Source: Nocardia sp. NBC_00403
Lineage (GTDB): Bacteria; Actinomycetota; Actinomycetes; Mycobacteriales; Mycobacteriaceae
Length of the DNA stretch: 64,000 bases
Assembly (NCBI RefSeq): GCF_036046055.1
Contig: NZ_CP107939.1
Location: 8,122,001 to 8,186,000 of the forward strand
Direction of reading: 5' to 3'
The translations under genes and the position numbers were made by a program. This document shows, one piece after another, positions 28,797-38,661 of the stretch (position 1 is its first letter; each line of letters starts with the position of its first letter). The notes under the pieces are model-generated. The model was not told the DNA's origin, searched no databases, and saw only the letters and a list, made by a program, of their open reading frames with translations.

Positions 28797-29729
28797 CTAG
28801 GAGGCCAGGCGCACCGGCTCGTCGATGGTCGAGTAGTGCTCGGCGTTGCCGGCGAGGATGGTGCTCGCGGTGCCGTCGACGCCGACGGGGACGTCACCGG
28901 CGAGGGTGATGCGGGTCAGCTTGCGGGGCTGGTCGTCGTAGTCGTCGATGGCGTAGTGCTGGGTGGCGCGGTTGTCCCAGATCGCGACGTCACCGGGGGC
29001 CCAGTTCCAGCGGGTGGTGTTTTCCAGCCGGGTCACCCGGTCCTGGAACAGGCGGAAGAGGGCCTGCGACTCGGTGCTGGACACGCCGACGAATTGCTTG
29101 ACGAAGTGGCCGACCAGCAGGGCCCGCTCGCCGGTCTCGGGGTGCACCCGCACCACCGGGTGCTCGGTCTCGTAGTAGCTCGACTGGAACTCGGCACGGT
29201 AGGCCTCGGTGTTGGGGGTCGACTTGTCGACGTTGCGGGCGGCGTAGTCGTAGACGTTGGTGTGCACGGCACGCAGGTTCTCGGCCAGCCGTTTGAGCGG
29301 CTCGGGCAACGAGTTGTATGCGGCGACGGTGGAGGCCCAGGTGGTCGAACCGCCGTAGGACGGCAGGTGCACCGCGCGCAGGATCGAGGCCTTCGGGATC
29401 CGGTCGACGAAGGTGACGTCGGTGTGCCAGCTGTTGGCGCGGCCGTGCTCGGAATCGATGGCCAGGCTCTTGACGCCGTGCGAGGTGACCGTCGGGTGCG
29501 GCGTGGTCGGGCTGCCGAGCAGCTCCGCGAAGGCGTACTGCCCGTCCTCGTCCAGGTGATCCTGGCCGCGGAAGAAGATCACCTTGTGCTCGAGCAGAGC
29601 ACGCCGGATCACCTCGACCGTCGCCGAGTCCAGGTCGCCGCCGAGCCGGACATTGTCGACCTGAGCACCGATGTGGGCACCGAGCTTGGTCACCGAGGTG
29701 GTAGCGGGAGTGGCGTAGTCGACCGTCAT
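28797..29729 (-). CDS. Alpha-ketoglutarate-dependent sulfate ester dioxygenase (TauD/Rv3406 family)
   Basis: 310 residues. Iron ligands are His102 and Asp104 (WHTDVTF) and His258 ([12 protein letters not shown]). Arg273 binds the 2-oxoglutarate carboxylate. [24 protein letters not shown] and [14 protein letters not shown] follow M. tuberculosis Rv3406 closely by memory. Rv3406 cleaves alkyl sulfates oxidatively to give aldehyde and sulfate for sulfur supply. The start ATG 29729 was chosen because the N-terminus then matches the family; the frame is open further upstream. Confidence 0.93.
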   Translation of the reverse strand: MTVDYATPATTSVTKLGAHIGAQVDNVRLGGDLDSATVEVIRRALLEHKVIFFRGQDHLDEDGQYAFAELLGSPTTPHPTVTSHGVKSLAIDSEHGRANSWHTDVTFVDRIPKASILRAVHLPSYGGSTTWASTVAAYNSLPEPLKRLAENLRAVHTNVYDYAARNVDKSTPNTEAYRAEFQSSYYETEHPVVRVHPETGERALLVGHFVKQFVGVSSTESQALFRLFQDRVTRLENTTRWNWAPGDVAIWDNRATQHYAIDDYDDQPRKLTRITLAGDVPVGVDGTASTILAGNAEHYSTIDEPVRLAS

Positions 29730-29858
29730 GAGATCACCTTCGCTGTTCGAGGCTGATTGATGCGCTGTTGAGCACATCACCCGAACTGCCCCGCCAACGA
29801 GGGTTTCCGTCGCCATGATCACAATTGCAGTGCGCGCGCAATAGGCGCTCACGCGGCG

Positions 29859-30629
29859 TCAGCTCACATGTTCACGCAGGTAGGCGAGATCGTCGGCGAC
29901 GCCTTCCGCGGGGGTTTCGAGGATTACCGGAGCGTCTGCGGTGCGGCACACCTCAGCGAGCAGCTGCGGGTCGATGGTGCCGTCGGCGAAGTTGGCGTGC
30001 CGGTCGGCGCCGGAATCGAACTCGTCGCGCGAAGAGTTCAAGTGCACCAGGTCGATTCGACCGGTGATCGCCTTGATCCGTTCGACGACGCCGACGAGCT
30101 CTTCGCCGCCTGCCCAGGCATGGCAGGTGTCGAGGCAGAAGCCCGCGCCGTATTCGCCGACCGCGTCCCACAGCCGGGCAATCGAATCGAAATGCCTGGC
30201 CATGGCATGGTTTCCGCCCGCAGTGTTCTCGATCAGAATGGGCACCGCGAAACCGCCCTTGTCCTGCTGGCGTTCGAACAGCTTGCGCCAGTTATCGATT
30301 CCGGTGTCGATCTCGGCATCGGAGCGGACGTGGCCGCCGTGCACGACCAGGCCGAAGGCACCGAGATCCGCCGCGGCCTTCGCCTGCTGTGCCACCGCGT
30401 TGCGCGACGGCATCCGCAGCCGGTTGTTCAGACTCGCCACATTGATTTGATACGACGAGTGCACGACCACGTCGATCGGACTCACGAGGATCTCCTCGGT
30501 CCGCGGATGTGGGGTCGGCTTGTCCCAGCTCTGTGGATCGACGACGAACAGCTGGATGACATCGGCGCCGAGTTTCTCACCGAAACCGATCGGATCGCTG
30601 TCGAGCCGGACATGTGCTCCAATGCGCAT
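29859..30629 (-). CDS. nfo: Endonuclease IV (AP endonuclease)
   Basis: 256 residues, TIM barrel with zinc ligands in VVHGGHV, LIENTAGG, CLDTCHAWAGG, HLNSSRDEFDSGADRHAN and ILETPAEG. This is the standard endonuclease IV set and matches the M. tuberculosis End protein by memory. It cuts DNA 5' to abasic sites in base excision repair. The length is normal for the family (about 250). It is a stand-alone gene between the dioxygenase and the divergent kinase. Confidence 0.95.
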   Translation of the reverse strand: MRIGAHVRLDSDPIGFGEKLGADVIQLFVVDPQSWDKPTPHPRTEEILVSPIDVVVHSSYQINVASLNNRLRMPSRNAVAQQAKAAADLGAFGLVVHGGHVRSDAEIDTGIDNWRKLFERQQDKGGFAVPILIENTAGGNHAMARHFDSIARLWDAVGEYGAGFCLDTCHAWAGGEELVGVVERIKAITGRIDLVHLNSSRDEFDSGADRHANFADGTIDPQLLAEVCRTADAPVILETPAEGVADDLAYLREHVS

Positions 30630-30779
30630 GGGGCCACTTTATCGACTGGCACCGACAAGCCGGGAGCAACCGATACATAGGCCGAATGACCGCACAACGA
30701 GTCTGTTGCATCGAGGCGGCGCATAGAGATACATCGGTAGGATCCAGGTGCTCGACCCGATGAGGGGGGTGAATCCACT

Positions 30780-32246
30780 GTGTTGCGCAAAGGCGACGTC
30801 TTCGCGGGCTATGCCATCCAGCGCGTGCTCGGCCAAGGCGGCATGGGCACCGTCTATCTGGCCAAGCATCCGCGGCTGCCACGGCTGACCGCGTTGAAGC
30901 TGCTGAACCCGGAGCTCTACAGCGACACCGAAATCCGCGGCCGCTTCGAGCGCGAGGCCGACCTGATCGCCCGGCTCGACCATCCCAATATCGTGACCGT
31001 CTACGACCGCGGCGCGGAGGACGAGCAGCTGTGGATCTCCATGCAGTTCGTTCCCGGGGCGGACGCATCCTGCGCGGATGTGAATGTGCTCGCGCCGGGT
31101 CGAGCGGTGCAAATCGTGGGCGACACGGCCAAGGCATTGGATTTCGCGCACGCCAACGGCGTGCTGCACCGTGACGTGAAACCGGCGAACATCCTGCTGG
31201 CCAAAGCGCCGATCGGACAGCCCGAACGGGTGCTGCTCACCGATTTCGGCATCGCGGGCGTGCGCGACAGCGACACCACGCTGAGCTCGGCAGGCTCGAT
31301 CACCGCCACCCTCGCCTATGCCGCACCCGAACAGTTGCTCGGGCTGCCACTGGACGATCGGGCCGATCAATACGCGCTCGCCTGCACCCTGTTCTGGATG
31401 CTGACCGGCGTCGGACCGTACTCCGGCGGCAATCCGGCCGCGGTCATCAACGGCCATATCTACGGACCGGTGCCGTCTATATGCCACACCAGGCCGGGCA
31501 TTCCACCCGCACTGGACGGAGTACTCGCGCGGGCGCTGGCCAAACGATCGACAGACCGGTTCGGCAGCTGCTCGGAGTTCGCGGCAGCAGCACGATGGGC
31601 GCTCTCGTCCAGCGGGCCGCAACACCCGCACCCTCCGAACGGATCACCGCACACCGCACACCCCGCACCTGGCCGGCCGCCCGTCGATACGACGCCGCCA
31701 CATCACGCGCCGACCAACCAGCTGCCACCACACCCTGCACCACAGCACGGCCCGCCATCACACCACGCCGCACCGTATGGCCTGCCGCCTCATCACGCCG
31801 CACCACACCATGCACCACAGCAGCCCGCATGGGCTTCCCCCGCGCAACCGCAGGCCGCTCCGACGCACACGGCATCTCCTGCCACGCAACAGCAATCCAT
31901 GCCACCACACCCCACACCGCCGCAGGCGACAACGGCGTATACGGCGCACCCGCAAGCCGTTTCACCACACGTCGTGTCTCCTACCGCGCGGCAATACACG
32001 CCACCACACCTCACACACTCGGCACCACACAACACCGAGGTGTCGCCCGAGCAGCAGGGGCCGGCCGGATCCGCCGACACGCCGCCGAGCTCGGCGGCAC
32101 CGCGGATGCCGCTGCCACCGCGGCGGAAGCCGCGTCCGGGAACCATTGCGCTACCCGATATTCGGGCGCGACCGGCCAGGTCGACGCCGCCCGATTCGGC
32201 GCGGCGCGGCGGGCGGCAACCGCCCGAACCACCTCCTCCGCCATAG
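30780..32246 (+). CDS. Serine/threonine protein kinase with His/Pro-rich tail, no membrane helix
   Basis: 488 residues, start GTG 30780 with a strong purine-rich site (GAGGGGGG). The kinase domain is complete (about 8-275): glycine loop GQGGMGTV, Lys40, HRDVKPAN with Asp132 and Asn137, DFG Asp155, YAAPEQ. From about 280 the protein is a low-complexity tail very rich in histidine and proline (HHAPTNQLPPHPAPQHG and similar) and ends in PPEPPPPP. No transmembrane helix follows, unlike in the next kinase, so it is probably cytosolic. The tail could bind transition metals or SH3-like partners. It shares its N-terminal design with the downstream kinase (MLxxGDVFAGYxI), so they are tandem paralogues. 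Confidence 0.93.
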   Translation: MLRKGDVFAGYAIQRVLGQGGMGTVYLAKHPRLPRLTALKLLNPELYSDTEIRGRFEREADLIARLDHPNIVTVYDRGAEDEQLWISMQFVPGADASCADVNVLAPGRAVQIVGDTAKALDFAHANGVLHRDVKPANILLAKAPIGQPERVLLTDFGIAGVRDSDTTLSSAGSITATLAYAAPEQLLGLPLDDRADQYALACTLFWMLTGVGPYSGGNPAAVINGHIYGPVPSICHTRPGIPPALDGVLARALAKRSTDRFGSCSEFAAAARWALSSSGPQHPHPPNGSPHTAHPAPGRPPVDTTPPHHAPTNQLPPHPAPQHGPPSHHAAPYGLPPHHAAPHHAPQQPAWASPAQPQAAPTHTASPATQQQSMPPHPTPPQATTAYTAHPQAVSPHVVSPTARQYTPPHLTHSAPHNTEVSPEQQGPAGSADTPPSSAAPRMPLPPRRKPRPGTIALPDIRARPARSTPPDSARRGGRQPPEPPPPP

Positions 32247-32394
32247 CTTTTCGCTATAAAATGGGCGAGCTGGGCTGCCCGAATACTGCTAAGGTTTCGA
32301 TGTTTTTCGCGCACGGGTCGGGCCGATCGCGCGTTCTTATGCTGTACGTCTGCGCATCGGTGGGTCCCGATGCGTGGCGGGAAGTGGAGCAGAC

Positions 32395-34230
32395 ATGCTG
32401 GCCAGCGGTGACGTTTTCGCCGGCTATGTCATCGATCGGCAACTGGGTCGCGGTGGCATGGGTTCGGTCTACCTGGCGAAACATCCGCGGCTACCGCGGA
32501 TGACGGCGCTGAAGCTGTTGAACAGAGAGATGTTCTTCGACAAGGAGGTGCGGGCGCGGTTCGAACGGGAGGCGGATCTGGTCGCCCAGCTCGATCACCC
32601 CAATATCGTCACGGTGTACGACCGCGGCCTCGACGATGAGCAGCTGTGGATCTCGATGCAGTACATCGACGGCATCGATGCCGCGTCGGTGGATCCCAAG
32701 ACACTGCCGCCGGAGCGGGCGGTGCAGATCATCAAGGAGACCGCGGACGCGCTCGACTACGCCCACGGCATGGGCGTGCTGCACCGCGACGTGAAGCCCG
32801 CGAACATCCTGCTGGCCCGCTCGGGCGCGGGACGCGGCGAACGGGTGTACCTGACCGACTTCGGCATCGCCCGGCTGCGTGACGACACCGGCCATCTCAC
32901 CCAAACCGGGACCTTCACCGCGACGCTCGCCTACGCCTCACCCGAGCAGCTGACCGGCGCCACACTGGACCACCGATCGGATCAGTATTCGCTGGCCTGC
33001 TCATTGTTCTGGCTGTTCACCGGCACCGGCCCCTTCGCTGCGACCAACCCGGCCGCGGTGATCCAGGGACATCTGCAGGCCGCGCCGCCCGCGCTCAGCA
33101 GCGCCCGCCCCGGACTGCCCTATGCGCTGGACAGCGTCCTCGCCAGGGCCATGGCCAAGCGGCCGGAGGACAGGTACGCCTCCTGTTCGGAGTTCGCGGC
33201 CGCCGCACGCCACGCCCTCACCAATCCGAGCGTGCCGTCGATGCCGGTCGTCGGCGGGCCACGCCCCGTCACCGGGCCCGCCGTTCCCCTGACCGGCGGA
33301 CCTCGCCCGCAGACCGCACCGCCGATTCCCGTGACGGGAACACCGTTTCCGGTGGCCAACGGGCCGGGTCCGCGTACGAGCGGGGCACACCCGCTGACCG
33401 GACCACCCCTCGCCAACACCCCGCCGGGCACGCAGGTGCAGCCGCCCATGCAGACCGGCCCCGCCCAACAGCAGCCGAACCCGTACCAGCAGCCGGCCAA
33501 CCAGCACCCATTCGGTTTCCACACACCACCCGGACCGCCGAATGGTGGTGGCGTGCGGCCGATCCCCCCCGGTCAACCGCCGCGACACAAGTCCAACACC
33601 GGACTCATCATCGGGATCAGCCTCGGCGTGGTGGTGCTGATCCTGGTGGTTCTCGGCATTATCGGAGCCGTCACCGACGATTCGTCATCGACCGCCAGCA
33701 CCACCACATCCACGTCGTCCACGTCGTCCACGTCGTCCTCGTCGTCCTCGTCGAGCAACAGCGGCACGGCGACTCCGAGCATCGAAGCGATCAGCACCGA
33801 ATTCGGGCGCATGGTGCCCACGTCCAAGTCCGGCGACACCGGCTACAACGGCGCCCATTGCATCGCGGCCGATTCGACCTCGCCATCGCCGCCGACCACC
33901 GGCTCACCGGATTTCGGCAAGTGGCTCTACGAGTGGGATTGCTACGGCGGCGGTGAGACCGCCGACCCGGACCCCTTCTACACGATCTTCGTCTACAAAT
34001 CCGCCGCTGACGTGCAGGCCATGGTCAACGCCCTGCCGACGAACACCAAGTCGACCGACACCAACGGCGGCATGTCGTACACGAACTACAAGTACACGAA
34101 CGACGGGCCCAAGATCATCACCGTCTTCACCGGCGACAAGGATCGCGCCCAGTTCGCCATGTACACCGACGGTCTCGCGGGCAGCATCGAGAACGCCATG
34201 CGCTGGTGGCGCACGGCACCGCTGAACTAA
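32395..34230 (+). CDS. Receptor-type serine/threonine protein kinase
   Basis: 611 residues from ATG 32395 (GGAG seven bases upstream; a GTG at 32374 is in frame). The kinase domain has GRGGMGSV, Lys40, HRDVKPAN and TDFGIAR, then a Pro/Thr/Gly-rich juxtamembrane linker (about 285-400) likely to be phosphorylated. One membrane helix follows at about 402-426 ([19 protein letters not shown]), then an extracellular Ser/Thr spacer and a sensor of about 150 residues with two cysteines ([16 protein letters not shown]) ending RWWRTAPLN. The sensor end resembles that of the kinase at the window start (QWWPNAPI). It is a paralogue of the adjacent upstream kinase. Confidence 0.95.
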   Translation: MLASGDVFAGYVIDRQLGRGGMGSVYLAKHPRLPRMTALKLLNREMFFDKEVRARFEREADLVAQLDHPNIVTVYDRGLDDEQLWISMQYIDGIDAASVDPKTLPPERAVQIIKETADALDYAHGMGVLHRDVKPANILLARSGAGRGERVYLTDFGIARLRDDTGHLTQTGTFTATLAYASPEQLTGATLDHRSDQYSLACSLFWLFTGTGPFAATNPAAVIQGHLQAAPPALSSARPGLPYALDSVLARAMAKRPEDRYASCSEFAAAARHALTNPSVPSMPVVGGPRPVTGPAVPLTGGPRPQTAPPIPVTGTPFPVANGPGPRTSGAHPLTGPPLANTPPGTQVQPPMQTGPAQQQPNPYQQPANQHPFGFHTPPGPPNGGGVRPIPPGQPPRHKSNTGLIIGISLGVVVLILVVLGIIGAVTDDSSSTASTTTSTSSTSSTSSSSSSSSNSGTATPSIEAISTEFGRMVPTSKSGDTGYNGAHCIAADSTSPSPPTTGSPDFGKWLYEWDCYGGGETADPDPFYTIFVYKSAADVQAMVNALPTNTKSTDTNGGMSYTNYKYTNDGPKIITVFTGDKDRAQFAMYTDGLAGSIENAMRWWRTAPLN

Positions 34231-34320
34231 CGCGAAAACCCGTCGTATCCCGCGGTTCTCGGGCTCGGCTCGCGGCGAAAGGCGAAAATGCTTCGCGCCG
34301 GAGCCGTCCCGGATCCTACG

Positions 34321-34437
34321 ATGGTCGACATGTTCGGCTTCGTCATCGCTCAGCAGTCCGCAGTCGCGGACGCGATGGCGGCTGCCCTGGCAGCGTCGGC
34401 AGCCGCTGCCGCGCAGCTCGACGGCGCCCGAAGCTGA
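34321..34437 (+). CDS. Possible 38-residue leader peptide upstream of the second tuf gene
   Basis: A small frame begins ATGGTCGACATG at 34321 and encodes an alanine-rich 38-mer ([20 protein letters not shown] then a run of Ala). Its TGA stop at 34435-34437 is the first part of the left arm of a hairpin 90 bases before the tuf start. The arrangement resembles a translation-coupled attenuator. The ribosome site is weak (CGGATCC), so this may also be non-coding. Confidence 0.4.
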   Translation: MVDMFGFVIAQQSAVADAMAAALAASAAAAAQLDGARS

Positions 34438-34478
34438 CCTTCCCCGGGATGTCCCGGGACCTCGGACGGGGAAGGTCA
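34435..34478 (+). promoter_or_regulatory. Hairpin in the tuf leader with an overlapping alternative hairpin
   Basis: TGACCTTCCCC (34435-34445) and GGGGAAGGTCA (34468-34478) are perfect 11-base complements. Inside, CCCGGGA-TG-TCCCGGG (34443-34458) forms a second 7-base stem sharing three bases with the first. It could be a terminator for the upstream small frame or an attenuator for EF-Tu. No T-run follows. Confidence 0.6.
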
Positions 34479-34526
34479 CCCGTCCTAGAGGTTCCGTCGC
34501 GCCATCTCGAAAACCAGGGAAATCCC

Positions 34527-35708
34527 ATGTCCAAGAAGACGTATGTCCGCACCAAGCCGCACCTCAACATCGGCACCATGGGTCACGTCGACCACGGCAA
34601 GACCACCCTCACGGCGGCGATCACCAAGGTGCTCGCCGAGCGTGGCGGCGGTAGTTTCGTACCCTTCGACCGCATCGACCGCGCGCCGGAGGAGGCGCTG
34701 CGCGGTATCACCATCAATATCGCGCATGTCGAATACGAAACGGCCACCAGGCATTACGCGCACATCGACATGCCGGGTCACGCCGACTTCGTGAAGAACA
34801 TGATCACCGGCGCCGCCCAGCTCGACGGCGCCATCCTGGTGGTCTCCGCGCAGGACGGCGTGATGCCGCAGACGGCCGAGCATGTGCTGCTGGCCCGTCA
34901 GGTCGGCGTCGAGCACATCGTCGTCGCCCTCAACAAGGCCGACGCGGGCGACCCGGAACTGCTCGACCTGATCGAGCTGGAGGTCCGTGACCTGCTCACC
35001 GCCCAGGGCTACCCCGGCGCGGAACTACCGGTCGTGCGGGTGTCGGGATTGCGGGCGCTGGCGGGCGAGGACCACTGGACCGCGGCGCTGCTCGAACTGC
35101 TCGACGCTGTCGACACGCATGTACCGACCCCCGTCCGGTACACCGACGCGCCGCTCCTGCTGCCGGTGGAGAACGTCCTGACCATTACCGGTCGGGGCAC
35201 CGTCGTCACTGGTGCGGTGGAGCGCGGCCGGGTCCGTCTCGGTGACCGGGTGGAACTGCTCGGTCTCGACGGCGAGGCCCTGACCACGGTCGTAACCGGG
35301 GTGGAAACCTTCGGCCGGACAATGGAGTTCGCGGAAGCGGGCGACAATGTCGCGCTGCTGCTGCGCGGCGTGCAGCGCGGTCAGGTCCGTCGCGGCCAGG
35401 TCGTCGTTGAGCCGGGCAGCATCGCGGTGCACACCCGGTTCAACGCCCGCGTGTACCTGCTCGGCACGGCCGAGGGTGGTCGGCGCACACCGATCACCTC
35501 CGGCTACCGCCCGCAGTTCTACGTGCGGACCGGCGATGTCGTCGGTGACGTGACCCTGCCCGACGACATCGGAATGGCGATCCCCGGCGACACGGTCGAA
35601 CTGACCGTGCGACTGGGTCACCCGGTTCCGCTCGAGCCGGGCCTCGGCTTCGTCATCCGCGAGGGCGGGCGCACTGTCGGTGCGGGCACGGTGCTCAGCA
35701 CCGACTAG
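34527..35708 (+). CDS. tuf: Divergent elongation factor Tu (tuf3-like second copy)
   Basis: 393 residues. The G1 loop is GHVDHGKT (19-26), switch I has [15 protein letters not shown]3 is DMPGH, and G4 is NKAD instead of the usual NKCD. The helix after G4 is shortened ([18 protein letters not shown]) compared with housekeeping EF-Tu. The sequence follows Streptomyces Tuf3, a divergent copy induced under stress, rather than the ribosomal-operon gene, and no fus, rpsL or rpsG genes lie nearby. It can be expected to deliver aminoacyl-tRNA under special conditions or in the presence of elfamycin-type inhibitors, an inference from that relative. A perfect 14-base hairpin terminates it. Confidence 0.93.
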   Translation: MSKKTYVRTKPHLNIGTMGHVDHGKTTLTAAITKVLAERGGGSFVPFDRIDRAPEEALRGITINIAHVEYETATRHYAHIDMPGHADFVKNMITGAAQLDGAILVVSAQDGVMPQTAEHVLLARQVGVEHIVVALNKADAGDPELLDLIELEVRDLLTAQGYPGAELPVVRVSGLRALAGEDHWTAALLELLDAVDTHVPTPVRYTDAPLLLPVENVLTITGRGTVVTGAVERGRVRLGDRVELLGLDGEALTTVVTGVETFGRTMEFAEAGDNVALLLRGVQRGQVRRGQVVVEPGSIAVHTRFNARVYLLGTAEGGRRTPITSGYRPQFYVRTGDVVGDVTLPDDIGMAIPGDTVELTVRLGHPVPLEPGLGFVIREGGRTVGAGTVLSTD

Positions 35709-35714
35709 CGGGCG

Positions 35715-35751
35715 ATGCGGGGAGCCGCGATGTTCATGCGGCTCCCCGCAT
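35715..35751. terminator. Strong bidirectional hairpin terminator
   Basis: ATGCGGGGAGCCGC (35715-35728) and GCGGCTCCCCGCAT (35738-35751) are perfect 14-base complements with a 9-base loop, placed between the convergent tuf gene and the minus-strand hypothetical gene. Confidence 0.88.
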
Positions 35752-35763
35752 TACGACCGATTT

Positions 35764-36573
35764 CTACTGTGCCGCATCGTCGTCCGGGAGGTGCGATTCC
35801 GGATCCAGGGTCGGCACCCTGGTGGCTCGCATCGACAGGAACGTATCGAGCAGCGCGAGTCTGTCGACGGTCAGACCGGTTGTCATGGACGACAGTTCGT
35901 CCAGCAGAATCTCCGCTCCCGACGCCACCTCGATCCCGGGCGATCCCGGGTCGACCCGACGCCACGGCAGGGCGATCGACCACGAGGGGTCGCCGCAGGC
36001 CCACGCCCACAGGACGGCACGGACCACCGTGTGCATGGTGGTGTACACCCGGAAATGCTCGGCCTCGGATCCCGCTCGGTGTTCGAGTTCGTAGACCCAC
36101 TCGTAGCGGCGCGCCCCGATGTAGTTGTCGTCGTCGCGCGCCACGACCAGAAAGGGGTCGTCCGGGTCGGTTCCCGCGACCACGAGGTCTTCCAGCAGCG
36201 GGGCGGTGAGGTACGGCAGCGTCCGCCCGTCACCGACGGTGACCAGGACGTCGACGTGGCCGCGTGGGTCGTAGAGATGCCCGGTCTGCACGTCGAGAAC
36301 CGCCAGGTCGCGATCCTTGGTCAGCTCGAGCACGGTGTGCAGATGCCGGTTGCGGCCGGGCCCGGTGGCGCGCAGGACCGCTCCGCGGGAGTCCGCAATG
36401 GTGACGACCAGATCATCGGCACTGCTGCGACCGTTGGCCTCGGCCACGAACTCACCTACGTCGGGCGAGATGGCACCACTGTAGGGATGAGCCCACATCT
36501 GCCGGTACCGCTCGAGTGCGTCGAGGGCGGTATCGACATCAGCGGCCGGGGCTACCCCGAAATCGCAACTCAC
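35764..36573 (-). CDS. Hypothetical acidic cytosolic protein
   Basis: 269 residues from GTG 36573; I do not recognise the family. The protein is acidic and shows alternating helix and strand patterns (DALERYRQMWAHPYSG, VVTIADSRGAVLRATGPG, DLAVLDVQTG, YEWVYELEHRAG). It has no signal peptide, membrane helix or obvious catalytic motif. The composition resembles immunity or structural proteins of actinobacteria, but this is only an impression. It is a single gene between the tuf terminator and the GNAT gene, 63 bases from the latter. Confidence 0.75.
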   Translation of the reverse strand: MSCDFGVAPAADVDTALDALERYRQMWAHPYSGAISPDVGEFVAEANGRSSADDLVVTIADSRGAVLRATGPGRNRHLHTVLELTKDRDLAVLDVQTGHLYDPRGHVDVLVTVGDGRTLPYLTAPLLEDLVVAGTDPDDPFLVVARDDDNYIGARRYEWVYELEHRAGSEAEHFRVYTTMHTVVRAVLWAWACGDPSWSIALPWRRVDPGSPGIEVASGAEILLDELSSMTTGLTVDRLALLDTFLSMRATRVPTLDPESHLPDDDAAQ

Positions 36574-36636
36574 CCAATCGAGTTAACCCGATGACAATAG
36601 GGTTCCCCAGGATTGGGGACTAGTGCGCAGTCGCTA

Positions 36637-37470
36637 TCAGGTGAATGCGTAGTGCACGAATTCACCGGCCGACTCGAAACCGATGGCCCGATAGATCTTG
36701 TTCGGGGTGGGGTTGTCGATATCGGCGAACAGGCAGACGTCGATGCCCTCGGTGCGCAGCGTGTGCGCCACATGAGCAGTCAGAATGCCGGCGTAACCGT
36801 GGCCACGATCGGCGGGCGGCGTGTAGACGGGACCAATGCGGGACCAGCCGTACACGGGCGCCTGATGGGCCGCCAACGAGACCGGCCTGCCCTCGTGTTC
36901 CCACAGCCACCACCGCCCCGCCGCAATCCGCTTGCCCACGAGCGTGGCGGTCCACCCCTGTGGGCCCATGCCCGACTCGACCCGCATCGCCTCCGACCAA
37001 GCGAGGCACAGATCGATGTCGGATTCGACCGCGCGGCGCGGCGAACCGGCAGCCTCGGGGGACCGGAGTGTGCGGAGCCGATACAGGCGCGTGGTGTAAG
37101 CGTGCCGATACCCGCCGCCGCGCATCGCACTCCAGCGGTCGCCGAACCGGGTGGCGGTCTCGATGGCCCCCTCGACTCCGCCCGCGTCGGGAGCGATCTC
37201 GGCAAGCGCCTCGGCGACGGCGTCCACGCAGCCGTCGGCGAGCTCACCGAGGTACAGGTCGCGACCCGCGCTGCGCATCGCCACACCGAGCACTGTGCCG
37301 TCCTCGGCGTGCGCCGAGAGGAAACGCGACGGCTCGTTCGAGCCGTCGAGGCCACCGGCGGAGTTGGCGGTACCGGTGGTGATCACTGTGTGCCGCAAGG
37401 GGTCACGGCGCAGGAACGTCTCGGTCCGCGATCGGAACTCCGCGGGGTCCGTGGTGATCTCGATGCGCAT
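36637..37470 (-). CDS. GNAT-family N-acetyltransferase
   Basis: 277 residues. The acetyl-CoA pyrophosphate-binding motif is RGHGYAG in the C-terminal domain, preceded by the beta strand RIGPVYTPP and followed by FADIDNPTPNKIYRAIGFE, the usual GNAT end. An N-terminal domain of about 130 residues looks like a second, degenerate GNAT half. It would transfer an acetyl group to an amine; the substrate is unknown. A resistance or protein-acetylation role is possible. It may be transcribed with the downstream hypothetical gene, with a gap of 63 bases. Confidence 0.9.
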   Translation of the reverse strand: MRIEITTDPAEFRSRTETFLRRDPLRHTVITTGTANSAGGLDGSNEPSRFLSAHAEDGTVLGVAMRSAGRDLYLGELADGCVDAVAEALAEIAPDAGGVEGAIETATRFGDRWSAMRGGGYRHAYTTRLYRLRTLRSPEAAGSPRRAVESDIDLCLAWSEAMRVESGMGPQGWTATLVGKRIAAGRWWLWEHEGRPVSLAAHQAPVYGWSRIGPVYTPPADRGHGYAGILTAHVAHTLRTEGIDVCLFADIDNPTPNKIYRAIGFESAGEFVHYAFT

Positions 37471-37553
37471 CGGATCAGGCTAGAGCCCCGAATACGATGT
37501 GCGCTCGTAATTCTCGCGAGCGCGCAAAATGCAGATACCGAAGTGTCAGCGTT

Positions 37554-37847
37554 TCAGCCGGTTTCGCCCACTCGCGCACCTTCGGCGCGGAGCTTGAGCA
37601 GGACCAGACCCGCTGTGCACGCCAGAATCAGTCCGGCAACCGTGATTTCGACATGTAAGCCGGCAATGCCGAGGACGGCCCCGACGATTCCGCCGACGAA
37701 AATCAGCCAGCCCGATATCCGCGACAGAATCGTGGACAGGGTGCGCACTGGCTGGTTCGACACCATATGCTGCACCGTTGCCGGGGCCGCTGGTTCAGCG
37801 GCTGCGGACGAGGCATGCAGCGGAGTTGTCGAGTAAGCTCCCATCAT
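37554..37847 (-). CDS. Small membrane protein, two predicted helices
   Basis: 97 residues, no recognised family. An Ala/Thr-rich N-terminal 40 residues precede two hydrophobic segments (SGWLIFVGGIVGAVLGIAGL and VEITVAGLILACTAGLVLL) joined by a very short turn, giving a hairpin in the membrane. Two Met codons at the start are both possible. It resembles small actinobacterial hypothetical membrane proteins of around 100 residues. Confidence 0.72.
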   Translation of the reverse strand: MMGAYSTTPLHASSAAAEPAAPATVQHMVSNQPVRTLSTILSRISGWLIFVGGIVGAVLGIAGLHVEITVAGLILACTAGLVLLKLRAEGARVGETG

Positions 37848-38138
37848 CTACTCCTCGATGACGCCGATCAGAGTGTTGCTGTCGCGCAAATCGCACCGCG
37901 CGTCTCTCATCTGGATACAGGCGTCTCACGCGTAACTTTGATCACACGCTAAGCCACGGAACGCGGTTCATTCGCGACACGTGCCCGCGACACGCAATGT
38001 AGATCAATTCGATATCTGAATTACGGATGTTTATGATTCGCATGTTCGGCGCATCACCAGCGAATTTCTCACCTGTGGCCGGGCCGCCCGGCCTCGATTA
38101 GTGTGAGCCCGACTCGATACGCACGAGGAGTGTCACCG
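37848..38138. other. Divergent promoter region between small membrane protein and lipoprotein
   Basis: 291 bases with locally raised AT content (37990-38050). The direct repeat CGCGACACG occurs twice around 37972-37996, and TAATTC/GAATTA-like inverted sequences lie near 38007-38023. No open frame of note is present. It probably contains the promoters of both flanking genes. Confidence 0.5.
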
Positions 38139-38606
38139 ATGGAGAGCAGCAGGACCAAGATCGCCGGTCCGGCGATCGCCGCGGGCGCGGTCTCCCTCGG
38201 ACTCGTCCTGATCGGCGCCTGCGGTGTCGGTAAACACGACACCTATGTCGCACCACCGCCGATCAAGTCTGCCGCCGACGCCGCACCGATGCGGGAAGGC
38301 TCCAGCGTGACGGTGCCGAAGGTCTTCATTCCGCCCTCGCCCACCTGGAAGGTCGCCCCCAACGCACCGCGTAGGGATGTGGCCTTCACCGTGCCGCCGA
38401 CGGCGGCGCCGGGGGAATCGACCACCCGGCCGTCCGGGACGACGACGTTGCGGGCCGACACCAGTCCGCTGCCGCCACCACCGCCGGTCGTCGCTACCGA
38501 GGCCCCCGAACCGGTGACCACGCCGCCACCGACTACGCCGTCCGTCGAACCGACGCCGCCGCTGGCCACGACACCGGCCGCCGAGCCATCCAGCGGCGGC
38601 GAGTAA
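38139..38606 (+). CDS. Proline-rich lipoprotein
   Basis: 155 residues from ATG 38139, with GAGGAG nine bases upstream (a GTG at 38103 is in frame). A short basic start (MESSRTK) and hydrophobic helix end in LIGACG, a lipobox with the cysteine to be lipidated. The mature part is disordered and rich in Pro/Thr/Ala (PLPPPPPVV, PPPTTPSVEPTPP), as in cell-wall spacers. It is probably anchored to the outer face of the plasma membrane. Function unknown. Confidence 0.8.
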   Translation: MESSRTKIAGPAIAAGAVSLGLVLIGACGVGKHDTYVAPPPIKSAADAAPMREGSSVTVPKVFIPPSPTWKVAPNAPRRDVAFTVPPTAAPGESTTRPSGTTTLRADTSPLPPPPPVVATEAPEPVTTPPPTTPSVEPTPPLATTPAAEPSSGGE

Positions 38607-38621
38607 TCCGATCCCCCGCGA

Positions 38622-38650
38622 CGGTGCGTGAGCTCACAACCCACGCACCG
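38622..38650. terminator. Bidirectional hairpin terminator
   Basis: CGGTGCGTG (38622-38630) and CACGCACCG (38642-38650) are perfect complements with an 11-base loop, between the convergent lipoprotein and acyl-CoA dehydrogenase genes. Confidence 0.72.
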
Positions 38651-38661
38651 CCATCCGGTTT

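Noticed and set aside
28353..29756. 467-codon plus-strand frame
   Set aside because: Antisense to the Rv3406-type dioxygenase, whose active-site residues are all present.
34231..34320. Riboswitch or T-box upstream of tuf
   Set aside because: No known riboswitch or T-box consensus was seen; only hairpins and a small frame can be supported.
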